64,000 bases of DNA, taken from Comamonadaceae bacterium. GTDB lineage: Bacteria > Pseudomonadota > Gammaproteobacteria > Burkholderiales > Burkholderiaceae_C. The position numbers and the translations under genes are program-made. Each line of letters opens with the position of its first letter. The stretch's first letter is position 1. Below the pieces are notes generated by a model. The model was given only the letters and a program-made list of their open reading frames with translations. It was not told the origin of the DNA and searched no databases. Positions 33,868 through 43,890 of this stretch are shown piece by piece. Location: NCBI GenBank assembly GCA_947453965.1, contig CANGIQ010000015.1, forward strand, positions 1-64,000, written 5' to 3'.

Positions 33868-34842
33868 TCAGTTGACCATCACCAGCTTGCCCATCACCCC
33901 ACGCGAGCCCATCTCTTCGTAGGCTTGTTTGAGCTGTGCCATGGGCAAGGTGTGGTGAATCACGGGTTTGATTTTTCCTTGGCCGTACCACTGCGCCAGC
34001 TCTTGCATCATGGCGGCGTTGGCTTGGGGTTCGCGACGCGCATAGTCGCCCCAGAACACGCCCACGAGCGACGCGCCTTTGAGCAATGCTAGGTTCCAAG
34101 GCAGGGCCGGAATCGGGCCCGCTGCAAACCCCACCACCAGGTAGCGGCCGCGCCATGCGATCGATCGGAATGCGGGTTCGGCAAACTCACCCCCCACAGG
34201 GTCGTAAATCACATCGGGGCCTTTGCCATCGGTCAGGGCCTTGAGGGCATCGCGCAAATTGTCTTGGCTGTAGTTGATGGTGGCGTCGGCACCGATGCGG
34301 GTGCACAAGGCACATTTTTCGGCGTTAGAAGCGGCGGCAATCACACGTGCCCCTGCGGCCTTCGCAATTTGAATCGCAGCTGTTCCCACACCGCCCGCCG
34401 CACCAAGCACCAACACGGTTTCGCCGGCTTTGAGTTGGCCGCGATCGATCAAGGCATGGTGCGAGGTGGCGTAGGTCATGATGAATGCGGCCGCATCCAC
34501 GGCGGGAAAGCCTGCAGGCAAGGGAATGCACAGCTTGGCGGGTGCCAAGGTGTGGGTGCCAAAGCCGCCAGTGCCGCTCAAACATGCCACCGATTGACCG
34601 ACTTTCAAGTGGGTCACGCCTTCGCCGACGGCTTGCACCACGCCAGCGTATTCCGAACCCGGCACAAAGGGCAGGGGCGGTTTCATTTGGTATTTGTTTT
34701 GCACGATCAGCAAGTCTGGAAAGTTCAAACTGGCGGCTTGAATTTGAATCAACACCTCGCCCGCACCGGGTTGGGGCGTGGGGAGTTCTTTCCAGGTCAG
34801 GGCATCAACACCAATGGGGTTTTCACAAAGCCAAGCGTGCAC
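33868..34842 (-). CDS. NADPH:quinone oxidoreductase family (zinc-free MDR)
   Basis: A 324-residue medium-chain reductase. The start is GTG 34842, preceded by AAAGGAGA; the longer frame runs back over surE and is not used. A GroES-like N-terminal domain (V-P-G-S-E-Y-A-G-V-V near residue 60) is followed by a nucleotide-binding fold G-A-A-G-G-V-G-T-A-A-I-Q-I-A near 147. The cysteine and histidine zinc ligands of alcohol dehydrogenases are absent, placing it in the QOR group. Substrate could be a quinone or an enone. Divergent from surE. Confidence 0.88.
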   Translation of the reverse strand: MHAWLCENPIGVDALTWKELPTPQPGAGEVLIQIQAASLNFPDLLIVQNKYQMKPPLPFVPGSEYAGVVQAVGEGVTHLKVGQSVACLSGTGGFGTHTLAPAKLCIPLPAGFPAVDAAAFIMTYATSHHALIDRGQLKAGETVLVLGAAGGVGTAAIQIAKAAGARVIAAASNAEKCALCTRIGADATINYSQDNLRDALKALTDGKGPDVIYDPVGGEFAEPAFRSIAWRGRYLVVGFAAGPIPALPWNLALLKGASLVGVFWGDYARREPQANAAMMQELAQWYGQGKIKPVIHHTLPMAQLKQAYEEMGSRGVMGKLVMVN

Positions 34843-34968
34843 AACGGTCTCCTTTGAATAATGCTTGAGATGATAGAAGGCTTCTGGCAAGGCCACTGTC
34901 TCGTGTGTGCACAAGCCGTCTTCAGGGAGTGGCGCAACCCTACAATTCACGGCAACCCAAAGGGCACC

Positions 34969-35727
34969 ATGAATATTCTGATTTCCAACGACGACGGTTA
35001 CCAAGCGCCAGGCATCTTGGCCCTGTACGAGGCACTCAAAGACTTGGGGCGCGTGGAGGTGGTGGCACCCGAACAAAACAACAGCGCCAAATCCAATGCC
35101 TTGACGCTGCATTCCCCCCTCTATGTGCACGAAGCACGCCCCGGATTTCGCTATGTCAACGGAACCCCCGCAGATTGCGTCCATATCGCGCTGACGGGGT
35201 TGCTGGATTACAAACCCGACTTGGTGGTCTCGGGCATCAACAACGGCGCCAACATGGGTGACGACACCATTTACTCAGGCACCGTCGGCGCGGCCATGGA
35301 AGGGTATTTGTTTGGTATTCCGGCGATTGCGTTTTCGCAGGTGGACAAAGGCTGGGCACACATTGATGCGGCCGCTGCCAAGGCGCGTGAGTTGGTACAG
35401 CAGTTGATGGCTCAAGGCCCCGTGCAGGGCGAGCCATGGCTATTGAACGTGAACATCCCCAATCAACCTGTGGCCAATATCAAAGACTTGCGTGTGACAC
35501 GCTTGGGGCGCCGTCATTCGGCCGAGCGCGTGATCACGCAAACCAGCCCACGTGGCGAGACCATGTACTGGATTGGCAGCGCAGGCCCGGCCAAAGATGA
35601 CAGCGATGGCACCGACTTTCATGCCACGTTTGAAGGCCATTGGTCGGTCACACCTTTGCATGTGGACTTGACCGAACACGTCAGCCTGTCGGCCTGGTCA
35701 CAGCGTTTAAAAAACCGCGCCGCATGA
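34969..35727 (+). CDS. surE: 5'-nucleotidase SurE
   Basis: A 252-residue metal-dependent nucleoside monophosphatase of stationary-phase survival. It begins [16 protein letters not shown]; the D-D pair (residues 8-9) binds metal. N-G-T-P-A-D-C-V near residue 61 and V-S-G-I-N-x-G-A-N-x-G near 86 complete the active site. AAGGGC precedes the ATG. The stop overlaps the pcm start (ATGA). Confidence 0.96.
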   Translation: MNILISNDDGYQAPGILALYEALKDLGRVEVVAPEQNNSAKSNALTLHSPLYVHEARPGFRYVNGTPADCVHIALTGLLDYKPDLVVSGINNGANMGDDTIYSGTVGAAMEGYLFGIPAIAFSQVDKGWAHIDAAAAKARELVQQLMAQGPVQGEPWLLNVNIPNQPVANIKDLRVTRLGRRHSAERVITQTSPRGETMYWIGSAGPAKDDSDGTDFHATFEGHWSVTPLHVDLTEHVSLSAWSQRLKNRAA

Positions 35728-36530
35728 AACAACGCCCCAGTTTTCCAGCCCGTTTGGATTCGGTCGCACCGGCCGCGAAGCCGCAAACCTTGCTGGGCGC
35801 CACCCGTGTGCTGACCAAGCCGCAGACCGCCGCTGCGCGCCATGCACCCACCCCCTTGGCGAGTCCAACTGGTGTGGGGCTGGATTCATCAGCGATTCGC
35901 GCACGCATGGTGCAAAAACTGGCCGAGCAGGGCGTGGATGATGCGGTGGTGTTAGATGCCATGGGACGGATCGAGCGGCACCGCTTTGTCGACAGTGCGT
36001 TGGTGAATCAAGCGTATGAAGACACCAGCTTGCCTATTGGTTTGGGGCAAACGATTTCCAAACCGAACGTGGTGGCGCGCATGATTGCCTTGTTGCGCGA
36101 GGCGCCTGGTTTGCAGGGGCAGCCGATGGGACGCGTGCTTGAAATCGGCACTGGTTGTGGCTACCAAGCCGCTGTGTTGTCCCTGGTGGCGCGCGAGGTG
36201 TACAGCATCGAACGCTTGCGTGGCTTGCACGACAAAGCGCGTGAAAACCTGCGGCCCATGCGGCTGCCTAATGTGCATGTGATTTTTGGTGATGGCATGC
36301 TGGGTTACCCACAAGGCGCGCCTTACAGCGCCATCATTGCAGCTGCTGGTGGTGAAGCAGTGCCGCAGGCCTGGATTGATCAATTGGCGGTTGGTGGGCG
36401 CATCGTCGCTCCCATGCAGACCGTTACAGGGCAGCAAGCCCTGGTGGTGATTGACAAAACATCGCAAGGATTGCAACAGAGCCTCCTAGAAGCAGTGCAC
36501 TTCGTGCCTCTAAAATCAGGCATTGCTTGA
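35724..36530 (+). CDS. pcm: Protein-L-isoaspartate O-methyltransferase
   Basis: A 268-residue repair enzyme methylating damaged aspartyl residues. It carries an unusually long N-terminal extension (about 55 residues, rich in A, P and T) before the conserved core. Core marks: I-G-x-G-Q-T-I-S-K-P near residue 108, the SAM loop [10 protein letters not shown] near 142, and Y-S-I-E-R near 162. Translationally coupled to surE. nlpD follows 16 bases later. Confidence 0.95.
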   Translation: MKQRPSFPARLDSVAPAAKPQTLLGATRVLTKPQTAAARHAPTPLASPTGVGLDSSAIRARMVQKLAEQGVDDAVVLDAMGRIERHRFVDSALVNQAYEDTSLPIGLGQTISKPNVVARMIALLREAPGLQGQPMGRVLEIGTGCGYQAAVLSLVAREVYSIERLRGLHDKARENLRPMRLPNVHVIFGDGMLGYPQGAPYSAIIAAAGGEAVPQAWIDQLAVGGRIVAPMQTVTGQQALVVIDKTSQGLQQSLLEAVHFVPLKSGIA

Positions 36531-36546
36531 CGATGGAGAAAAATGC

Positions 36547-37353
36547 ATGTCACGTGCCGGAATGTGGGGTTTTGCTGCCCTGATGACAGCCTTGGTGCTG
36601 TCGGGTTGCGCCAACAAAGGACGCCCCGCGCCAGTTGAAGACCATTCAGCCGCAGAGACGCGTGGCACTGCCAAATTGCTGCCCGGTGCTGAAAACGCGG
36701 GCAAGCCCGGTTACTACACCGTCAAACCCGGCGACACCTTGATTCGCATCGGCATGGACAACGGGCAAAGCTGGCGTGACATTGTGCGCTGGAACCGTTT
36801 AGAAAATCCTAATTTGATCGAGACAGGCCAAGTCCTGCGGGTCCAACCGCCGGTTCAAGATGCCCCTTTGGTGGCTCGTCCACTTGCGCCATCGGCGGCG
36901 CTAGCCCCTGCGAATGCAGCGTCTGCAGCGGTGGTTGCTGCACCTGCCAAAACGTCTGCGCCCGCAGCCGCCGAAGCTGCCGAAGAAGCGCTTTCATTTC
37001 AGTGGCCGGTACGAGGCAATTTGATCGCTGGATTTGATGAAGTCAAAAACAAGGGGCTGGATATTGCAGGCAAAGCGGGTGACCCCGTGTTGGCTGCAGC
37101 AGACGGTCGTGTGGTGTATGCCGGTGCTGGGTTGCGTGGCTATGGCAACCTGATCATCCTCAAGCACAACAACACCTATTTGACGGCCTACGCGCACAAC
37201 CAAAGCTTGTTGGTCAAAGAAGACCAAGTCATCAAGCGTGGCCAAAAAATTGCCGAAATGGGCAACAGCGATGCAGATCAAGTCAAGCTGCACTTTGAAG
37301 TTCGCCGTCAAGGCAAGCCGGTCGATCCCGCTAAATACCTATCGGCCAACTGA
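36547..37353 (+). CDS. nlpD: NlpD-like lipoprotein, LysM plus degenerate M23
   Basis: A 268-residue lipoprotein. The lipobox L-S-G-C places the lipidated cysteine at 21. A LysM domain (about residues 56-102: Y-T-V-K-P-G-D-T-L) binds peptidoglycan, and an alanine-rich linker leads to an M23/LytM domain (about 155-265). The first metal-ligand histidine of active LytM proteins is replaced (N-K-G-L-D-I-A-G, as in E. coli NlpD), so it is probably an amidase activator, not a peptidase. In many relatives rpoS follows; here rlmD follows with a one-base overlap. Confidence 0.92.
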   Translation: MSRAGMWGFAALMTALVLSGCANKGRPAPVEDHSAAETRGTAKLLPGAENAGKPGYYTVKPGDTLIRIGMDNGQSWRDIVRWNRLENPNLIETGQVLRVQPPVQDAPLVARPLAPSAALAPANAASAAVVAAPAKTSAPAAAEAAEEALSFQWPVRGNLIAGFDEVKNKGLDIAGKAGDPVLAAADGRVVYAGAGLRGYGNLIILKHNNTYLTAYAHNQSLLVKEDQVIKRGQKIAEMGNSDADQVKLHFEVRRQGKPVDPAKYLSAN

Positions 37354-38747
37354 TGACTGAGACGACAACAGCAAAACAATGGCCTGATCAAGCACTCACC
37401 ATCGAGTCGATGGACTTGGAAGCCCAAGGCGTCGCACACCGCGCCGACGGCAAAGTGGTGTTTGTAGACGGTGCCTTGCCCTTCGAGGTGGTGCGTGCCA
37501 ATGTGCACCGCAAAAAAGACAACTGGGAAAAAGCCTCCTTGCTTGAAGTGTTGCGCGAGTCGTCGCAACGCGTCACACCAGGCTGCCCGCACTTCGGTCT
37601 ACACGCTGGCGCGTGTGGCGGTTGCAAGATGCAGCACATGGATGCTTCTGCGCAAATTGCGGTCAAGCAGCGTGCATTGGAAGACAACCTCTGGCACCTT
37701 GGAAAAGTCAAACCCGAGACGGTTTTGCGCCCCATTCAAGGCCCCACTTGGGGCTACCGCTATCGCGCCCGTTTGTCGGTGCGTTATGTGGTGAAGAAGG
37801 GCGAGGTGTTGGTCGGTTTCCATGAGCGCAAAAGCCGCTATGTGGCGGACATGCGCCAATGCCCCATCTTGCCAGCGCATGTGGACGCCATGCTGATGCC
37901 TTTGCGTGCCTTGATTGCTGGCATGGACGCACGCGAAACCTTGCCGCAAATTGAATTGGCCTGTGGTGATCAAGTGACAGCCATGGTCTTGCGTCATATG
38001 GAACCCTTGAGTGCACGCGACATGGCTGCTTTGCGTGCCTTTGCCGAGCAATACAAGGTGCAGTGGTGGTTGCAATCCAAAGGGCCCGATACCGTGCGTT
38101 TGATGGATGGCGCATTAGGGGATCAGCTCGCTTATGGTTTGCCAGAGTTTGGCATCACCATGCCATTCAAGCCGACTGACTTCACCCAGGTCAATCCGCA
38201 TATCAACCGTGTGTTGGTCACGCGTGCCTTGCGCTTGCTCGATGTGCAACCGGATGAGCGCGTGATTGACTGGTTCTGTGGTTTGGGCAATTTCACCTTG
38301 CCCTTGGCCACGCTCGCACGCGAAGTGTTGGGCATCGAAGGCAGCGAGGCTTTGGTGGCCCGCTCAGGTGAGAACTACGTGTTCAACCAAGCCAACCGAG
38401 ACCAGCCTTTGGCACCCACGCGTTTTGTGGCGCGCAATTTGTTTGAAATGAATCCCGAGTTGCTGTGCCAAGATGGTGCAGCAGACAAATGGTTGGTGGA
38501 CCCACCCCGTGAGGGCGCGTTCTCACTGGTTCAGGCCTTGGCCGAGCTGCACCAGCAACCCGTCATGCGTCAGGGGTGGACACCACCCAAGCGGATTGTG
38601 TATGTGAGCTGCAACCCATCGACCTTGGCGCGTGACGCAGGGGTGCTGGTCAACGTGGCGGGCTATCGCATGACGTCGGCGGGGGCGGTCAATATGTTCC
38701 CGCACACAGCACATGTGGAAAGCATGGCTGTGTTCGATTTGGCTTAA
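37353..38747 (+). CDS. rlmD: 23S rRNA (uracil(1939)-C(5))-methyltransferase
   Basis: A 464-residue Fe-S methyltransferase. Cluster cysteines C78, C88 and C91 are in [14 protein letters not shown], with a fourth near 170 in R-Q-C-P-I. SAM-binding [10 protein letters not shown] lies near residue 306, and the catalytic cysteine is in [10 protein letters not shown] near 411. The ATG overlaps the nlpD stop (TGATG). A bidirectional terminator follows. Confidence 0.95.
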   Translation: MTETTTAKQWPDQALTIESMDLEAQGVAHRADGKVVFVDGALPFEVVRANVHRKKDNWEKASLLEVLRESSQRVTPGCPHFGLHAGACGGCKMQHMDASAQIAVKQRALEDNLWHLGKVKPETVLRPIQGPTWGYRYRARLSVRYVVKKGEVLVGFHERKSRYVADMRQCPILPAHVDAMLMPLRALIAGMDARETLPQIELACGDQVTAMVLRHMEPLSARDMAALRAFAEQYKVQWWLQSKGPDTVRLMDGALGDQLAYGLPEFGITMPFKPTDFTQVNPHINRVLVTRALRLLDVQPDERVIDWFCGLGNFTLPLATLAREVLGIEGSEALVARSGENYVFNQANRDQPLAPTRFVARNLFEMNPELLCQDGAADKWLVDPPREGAFSLVQALAELHQQPVMRQGWTPPKRIVYVSCNPSTLARDAGVLVNVAGYRMTSAGAVNMFPHTAHVESMAVFDLA

Positions 38748-38766
38748 TCGATAAACACACAGATGT

Positions 38767-38793
38767 AAAAAAGGGACCGTGAGGTCCCTTTTT
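38767..38793. terminator. Bidirectional terminator after rlmD
   Basis: AAAAAAGGGACC and GGTCCCTTTTT pair around a GTGA loop. It lies between rlmD and the convergent BAX-inhibitor gene. Confidence 0.9.
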
Positions 38794-38814
38794 GATGTGA
38801 GGCACAGTCCTGGC

Positions 38815-39501
38815 TTATTCGCGTTCGCCGCCGAAGATGCCCAGCAAGGCCAACAGACTTTGGAACACGTTGATCACATCCAAATACAAGGTCAGCGTGG
38901 CGCTGATGTAGTTGGTTTCGCCCCCGTCCACAATTTGCTTCAGGTCATACAGCATGAAAGCGCTGAAGATGGCGATGGATAAGACCGATATCACCATCAT
39001 GCCGGCGGACGAACCGACAAACATGTTGATGATGCTGCCGACCATCAGCACCATGGCGCCGATCATCAGCCATTTGCCCATGCCTGACAGGTCACGCTTG
39101 ATGACGGTTGACAAGCTGGCCATCAAGAAGAACACGCCGGCCGTGCCGCCGAAGGCAGTCATCACCAGTTCTGCGCCGTTTTTGAAGCCCAAGACCATGG
39201 CGATCATGCGCGAGAGCATCAGGCCCATGAAGAAGGTAAAACCCAGCAGTACGTACACGCCGGTGGCGCTTTCTTTGGTGCGTTCAATGGCGTAGATGAA
39301 GCCAAAGGCGCCCACCAACATCAAGATCATGCCCAAGCCACCGGAGAGGGCGTAGCTGATGCCTGTGGCCACACCGATCCATGCGCCCAAGACAGTGGGC
39401 AACATGCTCAGTGCCAGCAAGAAATAAGTGTTGCGCATCACGCGGTTGCGTTGTTGCGCGTCTAAAACGTAATAGTCAGCCGTTTGAGATTGGTCGTACA
39501 T
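38815..39501 (-). CDS. BAX inhibitor-1 / YccA family membrane protein
   Basis: A 228-residue inner-membrane protein with seven predicted helices. ATG 39501 follows GGAGATCGTGACC. The start D-Q-R-N-R-V-M-R-N-T-Y-F-L-L-A-L-S and the C-terminal D-V-I-N-V-F-Q-S-L-L-A-L-L-G-I are typical of the YccA branch, which in E. coli modulates FtsH; other members are pH-gated calcium leaks. Which applies here is unknown. The 170-base divergent gap to the next gene holds only weak repeats. Confidence 0.9.
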   Translation of the reverse strand: MYDQSQTADYYVLDAQQRNRVMRNTYFLLALSMLPTVLGAWIGVATGISYALSGGLGMILMLVGAFGFIYAIERTKESATGVYVLLGFTFFMGLMLSRMIAMVLGFKNGAELVMTAFGGTAGVFFLMASLSTVIKRDLSGMGKWLMIGAMVLMVGSIINMFVGSSAGMMVISVLSIAIFSAFMLYDLKQIVDGGETNYISATLTLYLDVINVFQSLLALLGIFGGERE

Positions 39502-39671
39502 GGTCACGATCTCCAGAAAACACCTGCACATGCAGATGGGCGGATTTTAGTGTGATCTCGCCTGAGCCAAGACTCCCTACTTTTTTTGAGGTTTCTTTTG
39601 CTCTGCGTACGTGGATTGGGCTGGTGCAGAGTCGGTATGCTTGTGGTTTTCTAACTGACAGGGCTTTTATT

Positions 39672-40079
39672 ATGAAAACCAAACACGTGCTTGAATCTGC
39701 AGACATCAAGGCCATTGCCGCTGGCGCCGAAGCCGAGGCGTTGAAGCACAAATGGGCGGTGACGATTGCCATCGTGGACGATGGCGGTCATTTGCTGTCT
39801 TTGCAGCGTTTGGACGGTGCCGCGCCTATTTCTTCACACATCGCACCCGCCAAAGCCCACACCGCCGCTTTAGGTCAGCGTGAGAGCAAGATTTACGAAG
39901 ACGTGATCAATGGTGGTCGCATTTCTTTCTTGAGCGCACCCGACATCCAAGGCATGCTTGAAGGTGGCGTACCGATCATGAAAGACGGTCAGTGCCTGGG
40001 TGCAGTGGGTGTGAGTGGCGTCAAGTCCAACGAAGATGCGCAAATTGCCAAAGCAGGCATTGCAGCCATCGGTTTGTAA
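39672..40079 (+). CDS. GlcG/HbpS-type heme-binding-like protein
   Basis: A 135-residue domain protein of the GlcG (DUF336) family: A-I-V-D-D-G-G-H-L-L-S-L-Q-R-L-D-G-A near residues 34-51 and G-G-V-P-I-M-K-D-G-Q-C-L-G-A-V-G-V-S-G near 96-114. Relatives bind heme or corrinoids or sit in glycolate operons; no such operon is here. No signal peptide. A strong terminator follows. Confidence 0.85.
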   Translation: MKTKHVLESADIKAIAAGAEAEALKHKWAVTIAIVDDGGHLLSLQRLDGAAPISSHIAPAKAHTAALGQRESKIYEDVINGGRISFLSAPDIQGMLEGGVPIMKDGQCLGAVGVSGVKSNEDAQIAKAGIAAIGL

Positions 40080-40102
40080 TTCATCTATTGATCTGCTTCA
40101 AC

Positions 40103-40137
40103 AAAAAAGCCCCGCAGTGCATGCTGCGGGGCTTTTT
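40103..40137. terminator. Bidirectional terminator between the GlcG-like gene and ppsR
   Basis: AAAAAGCCCCGCAG pairs with CTGCGGGGCTTTTT around a TGCATG loop; A and T runs on both sides serve both converging genes. Confidence 0.92.
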
Positions 40138-40156
40138 GACTTGTTGGGCCTGGGTG

Positions 40157-40978
40157 TCAGTAAATCAAACGCTCAGGACTGATTTCTTGCAGGATGGTGG
40201 TGGCAATTTCTTCGATGCTCTTGTGCGTGGTGGATAGCCATCGAATGCCCGCGCGGCGCATCATGGCCTCGGCTTCGGCTACTTCATGGCGGCAGTTGGG
40301 CAGGCTGGCGTATTTGGAGTTGGGTCGGCGTTCGTTGCGGATCTCGCTCAAACGCTCGGGTTGAATCGTCAAACCAAAGATTTTCTTTTTGTGTGGCAGC
40401 AAGGCGGGCGGGAGTTGGCGGCGCTCAAAATCTTCCGGAATCAGGGGGTAGTTAGAGGCTTTCAGGCCATGCTGCATGGCCAGGTACAAGCTGGTGGGGG
40501 TTTTGCCGCTGCGGCTCACGCCGACCAAGATCACGTCGGATGACTCCAAATCCCGGTTGAGTTGGCCATCGTCATGGGCCAAGCTGAAGTTGATGGCTTC
40601 GATGCGGTCGTGGTATTCCTTGCTCTTGCTGGCATCGGAGAACCGACCAATGCGGTGGTTGGACTTGATGCCCAGCTCCTGCTCCAGCGGGTTCACAAAG
40701 GTGCCAAACATGTCCATCAACATGCCTTTGCAGCCGTCTTGAATCACTTTCAACACCTCCATATTGACCAAGGTGGTGAACACAATCGGCTTACGTCCTT
40801 CAACTTCTGCGGTGTGGTTGACTTGGCGTACCGCTTGATGGGCTTTGTCCACGGAGTCGACAAACGGCAGACGGATGTGGCGAAACTTCAGCTCAAACTG
40901 CGCCAAGATCGCATTGCCAAAGGTCTCTGCGGTGATGCCTGTGCCATCAGAGATGAAGAAAACGGTCGGGTGGGGCAT
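40157..40978 (-). CDS. ppsR: PEP synthase regulatory kinase/pyrophosphorylase
   Basis: A 273-residue DUF299 protein that inactivates PEP synthase by ADP-dependent phosphorylation and reactivates it by phosphorolysis. ATG 40978 ([18 protein letters not shown]) gives the family length; the longer frame runs into the promoter region. The P-loop [11 protein letters not shown] is near residue 153. It is divergent from its target ppsA across 178 bases. Confidence 0.95.
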   Translation of the reverse strand: MPHPTVFFISDGTGITAETFGNAILAQFELKFRHIRLPFVDSVDKAHQAVRQVNHTAEVEGRKPIVFTTLVNMEVLKVIQDGCKGMLMDMFGTFVNPLEQELGIKSNHRIGRFSDASKSKEYHDRIEAINFSLAHDDGQLNRDLESSDVILVGVSRSGKTPTSLYLAMQHGLKASNYPLIPEDFERRQLPPALLPHKKKIFGLTIQPERLSEIRNERRPNSKYASLPNCRHEVAEAEAMMRRAGIRWLSTTHKSIEEIATTILQEISPERLIY

Positions 40979-41156
40979 GAATTTTTCCAGTTCAAAAGGC
41001 GTTTTTGCACAGGTTTTGTGCACAAGCGGCAGTGCTTGGGAATCTACAATCACGCCATTATCCGAATTCCGCTGTGCAGGTTGGCAACACCCTCGAAAAA
41101 TAACAAAGTTGCCCGGTTGGCACGGCCGCGCCCGTTTTAACTTTTGGAGCTTTCTC

Positions 41157-43547
41157 ATGTCTGCACGTTTCAGCGCGACCGCCTTGGTCGTTCCCTTCGA
41201 AGATTTAAGAATGAGTGACGTCGAGGTGGTGGGCGGTAAAAACGCCAGCCTCGGCGAAATGATTTCTCAGCTGCCCTCGGGCGTGCGTGTGCCCACGGGC
41301 TTTGCCACCACGGCGCATGCTTTTCGCGAGTTCTTGGCCTACGACGGTTTGGCCGACAAAATCAACGCCCGTTTGGACAAACTCGACACCGAAGACGTGC
41401 GTGCTTTGGCTGAAGCTGGCGCTGAAATTCGTGCCATGGTGGAAGTGCAACCTTTCCCGGCTGATTTGCAAAAAGCCATCACCGATGCGTTTGCCACCTT
41501 GTCGGCTGGCAATGCGGCTGCAACCTTTGCCGTGCGTTCATCGGCTACCGCCGAAGATTTGCCTGATGCTTCGTTTGCGGGGCAGCAAGAAACTTTTCTG
41601 AACGTGCATGGCATTGACGAAGTGCTGCACAAGATGAAAGAAGTGTTCGCGTCTTTGTACAACGACCGTGCCATCAGCTACCGCGTGCACAAGGGCTTTG
41701 CCCACGCCGATGTGGCCTTGTCTGCCGGCGTGCAACGCATGGTGCGCTCAGATACCGGCGCAGCGGGTGTGATGTTCACCATCGACACCGAGTCGGGTTT
41801 TGAAGATGTGGTGTTCATCACCTCGAGCTATGGCTTGGGTGAGACCGTGGTGCAAGGCGCGGTGAACCCCGACGAGTTCTATGTGCACAAGCCCACCTTG
41901 AAAGCTGGCAAGCGCGCGGTGATTCGCCGCAATCTGGGCTCCAAGCTGATTCAAATGGTGTTCTCCACCGCTGAAGAGAAAAAAGCCTCGGGCAAATTGG
42001 TCAAGACCACCGATGTGCCCACCGAGTTGCGCAACCGTTACTCGTTGACCGACGCGGATGTGGAGCAATTGGCCCACTACGCCATGGTGATCGAAGCCCA
42101 CTACGGCCGTCCGATGGACATCGAATGGGGCAAAGACGGCACCGACGGCTTGCTCTACATCTTGCAAGCGCGTCCTGAAACCGTGAAGAGCCAAGCCAAG
42201 GGCCAAGCCGAGCTGCGCTACAAACTCAAAGGCCACAGCACCGTGCTGGCCGAAGGCCGCGCGATTGGCCAAAAGATTGGTACCGGCCCTGTGCGCTTGG
42301 TGCACAACATCAGCGAGATGGACAAGGTCCAACCCGGCGATGTGCTGGTGACTGACATGACCGACCCGAACTGGGAACCCGTCATGAAGCGCGCCAGCGC
42401 CATCGTGACCAACCGGGGTGGCCGCACTTGTCACGCGGCCATCATTGCGCGCGAGTTGGGCATTCCTGCGGTGGTGGGTTGCGGTGATGCGACCGAGCGT
42501 CTGAAAGACGGCACCTTGGTTACCGTGAGCTGCTCGGAAGGCGACACTGGTTTGATCTACGACGGTTTGTTAGAGACCGAAGTGACCGAAGTCCAGCGCG
42601 GCGAAATGCCCAAGATCAAAACCAAGATCATGATGAACGTGGGCAACCCCCAACTTGCGTTTGACTTCTGCCAGTTGCCCAACGATGGCGTAGGCTTGGC
42701 CCGCTTGGAGTTCATCATCAATAACAACATTGGCGTGCACCCCAAGGCCATCTTGGACTACCCCAATGTGGATGCCGACTTGAAAAAAGCAGTGGAGTCG
42801 GTGGCCCGTGGCCACGCATCTCCTCGCGCGTTTTATGTGGACAAAGTGGCTGAAGGCATTGCCACCATTGCAGCCGCGTTTTATCCCAAGCCCGTCATCG
42901 TGCGCATGTCGGACTTCAAGTCCAACGAATACCGCAAACTCATTGGCGGCAGCCGCTACGAGCCAGAGGAAGAAAACCCCATGTTGGGCTTCCGTGGCGC
43001 CGCACGCTACATCAGCGAAGACTTCGGCGAAGCCTTTGCGATGGAGTGCGAAGCCATGCGTCGTGTGCGCGAAGACATGGGCCTCACGAATGTGCAAGTC
43101 ATGGTGCCCTTTGTGCGTACCTTGGGCCAAGCTGAACGCGTGACCAATTTGTTAGCCCAGCACGGTTTGAAGCGCGGCGTGAACGACCTTAAAGTCATCA
43201 TGATGTGCGAAGTGCCAAGCAACGCGATTCTGGCGGACGACTTCTTGAAGTTCTTCGACGGCTTCTCCATCGGCTCCAACGATTTGACCCAACTCACCTT
43301 GGGTCTGGACCGTGACTCGGGCTTGGAGTTGTTGGCGGCTGACTTTGACGAACGCGACCCCGCTGTGAAAGCTTTGCTGCGTAAAGCCATCGCGGCTTGT
43401 TTGGCCCAAGGCAAGTACGTGGGCATTTGCGGTCAAGGCCCCAGCGACCACCCCGACTTTGCGCACTGGTTGGCCGATGAGGGCATCAGCTCCATCTCGC
43501 TCAACCCAGACAGCGTGATCGACACCTGGAAATCGCTCGCCAAATAA
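41157..43547 (+). CDS. ppsA: Phosphoenolpyruvate synthase
   Basis: A 796-residue enzyme making PEP from pyruvate and ATP for gluconeogenesis. ATG 41157 follows TTGGAGC. The N-terminal ATP-binding domain has [11 protein letters not shown] near residue 24, the phosphohistidine is H426 in [10 protein letters not shown], and the C-terminal PEP-binding barrel contains [11 protein letters not shown]. The neighbouring T just before H426 is the site PpsR modifies. Full length. Confidence 0.97.
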   Translation: MSARFSATALVVPFEDLRMSDVEVVGGKNASLGEMISQLPSGVRVPTGFATTAHAFREFLAYDGLADKINARLDKLDTEDVRALAEAGAEIRAMVEVQPFPADLQKAITDAFATLSAGNAAATFAVRSSATAEDLPDASFAGQQETFLNVHGIDEVLHKMKEVFASLYNDRAISYRVHKGFAHADVALSAGVQRMVRSDTGAAGVMFTIDTESGFEDVVFITSSYGLGETVVQGAVNPDEFYVHKPTLKAGKRAVIRRNLGSKLIQMVFSTAEEKKASGKLVKTTDVPTELRNRYSLTDADVEQLAHYAMVIEAHYGRPMDIEWGKDGTDGLLYILQARPETVKSQAKGQAELRYKLKGHSTVLAEGRAIGQKIGTGPVRLVHNISEMDKVQPGDVLVTDMTDPNWEPVMKRASAIVTNRGGRTCHAAIIARELGIPAVVGCGDATERLKDGTLVTVSCSEGDTGLIYDGLLETEVTEVQRGEMPKIKTKIMMNVGNPQLAFDFCQLPNDGVGLARLEFIINNNIGVHPKAILDYPNVDADLKKAVESVARGHASPRAFYVDKVAEGIATIAAAFYPKPVIVRMSDFKSNEYRKLIGGSRYEPEEENPMLGFRGAARYISEDFGEAFAMECEAMRRVREDMGLTNVQVMVPFVRTLGQAERVTNLLAQHGLKRGVNDLKVIMMCEVPSNAILADDFLKFFDGFSIGSNDLTQLTLGLDRDSGLELLAADFDERDPAVKALLRKAIAACLAQGKYVGICGQGPSDHPDFAHWLADEGISSISLNPDSVIDTWKSLAK

Positions 43548-43567
43548 AAAAGCGGTTGTTGTAGTGC

Positions 43568-43593
43568 GCATCTCAGGGGCAATCCTGAGATGC
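43568..43593 (+). other. Perfect ten-base hairpin after ppsA
   Basis: GCATCTCAGG (43568-43577) and CCTGAGATGC (43584-43593) pair around GGCAAT. No T run follows, so it is not a standard terminator. It may protect the ppsA 3' end or act in the leader of the next gene, which starts about 30 bases later. Confidence 0.5.
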
Positions 43594-43623
43594 ATAGCTG
43601 CGCGAAGCTGGTACAACTCAGGC

Positions 43624-43890
43624 GTGACACAAGAAACTTCACAGACTCCGACTCCGCCGAGTGCTGCTGCACCTTTGGGCGCACGCACTGCGCCTCTTTC
43701 ACGTCGTGTGATGTGGGGGGTGATCGGCTTGGTGGTGGTGACCGTCGCCGCCTTGTGGACGGCTTGGCGCTGGCCGGATCAAACCTTGATGCATTTTTGG
43801 CTGGTGACCCAGGTGGTGCCGGTGGTCTATTTGTTTTTGGCTTGGTGGGGGGTGGACACAGCGTCTGCCCATGACTCCGATGTCGTTTAA
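43624..43890 (+). CDS. Small two-helix membrane protein, symporter partner (DUF485/DUF4212-like)
   Basis: An 88-residue protein taken to start at GTG 43624; an in-frame ATG at 43564 would run through the hairpin. A proline- and alanine-rich N-terminus is followed by two membrane helices (about residues 29-49 and 58-76). It overlaps the symporter start by 20 bases. Small two-helix proteins in this position are regular partners of acetate-type sodium:solute symporters. No catalytic motif. Confidence 0.7.
   Translation: MTQETSQTPTPPSAAAPLGARTAPLSRRVMWGVIGLVVVTVAALWTAWRWPDQTLMHFWLVTQVVPVVYLFLAWWGVDTASAHDSDVV

Noticed and set aside
34843-35184. N-terminal extension of the quinone oxidoreductase
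   Set aside because: It runs antisense to surE; GTG 34842 has an AAAGGAGA site.
39524-39631. Inverted repeats (CTGCACATGCAG and CTCTGC/GCAGAG) in the gap between the BAX-inhibitor and GlcG-like genes
   Set aside because: Short and not linked to a nearby regulator; could easily be chance.
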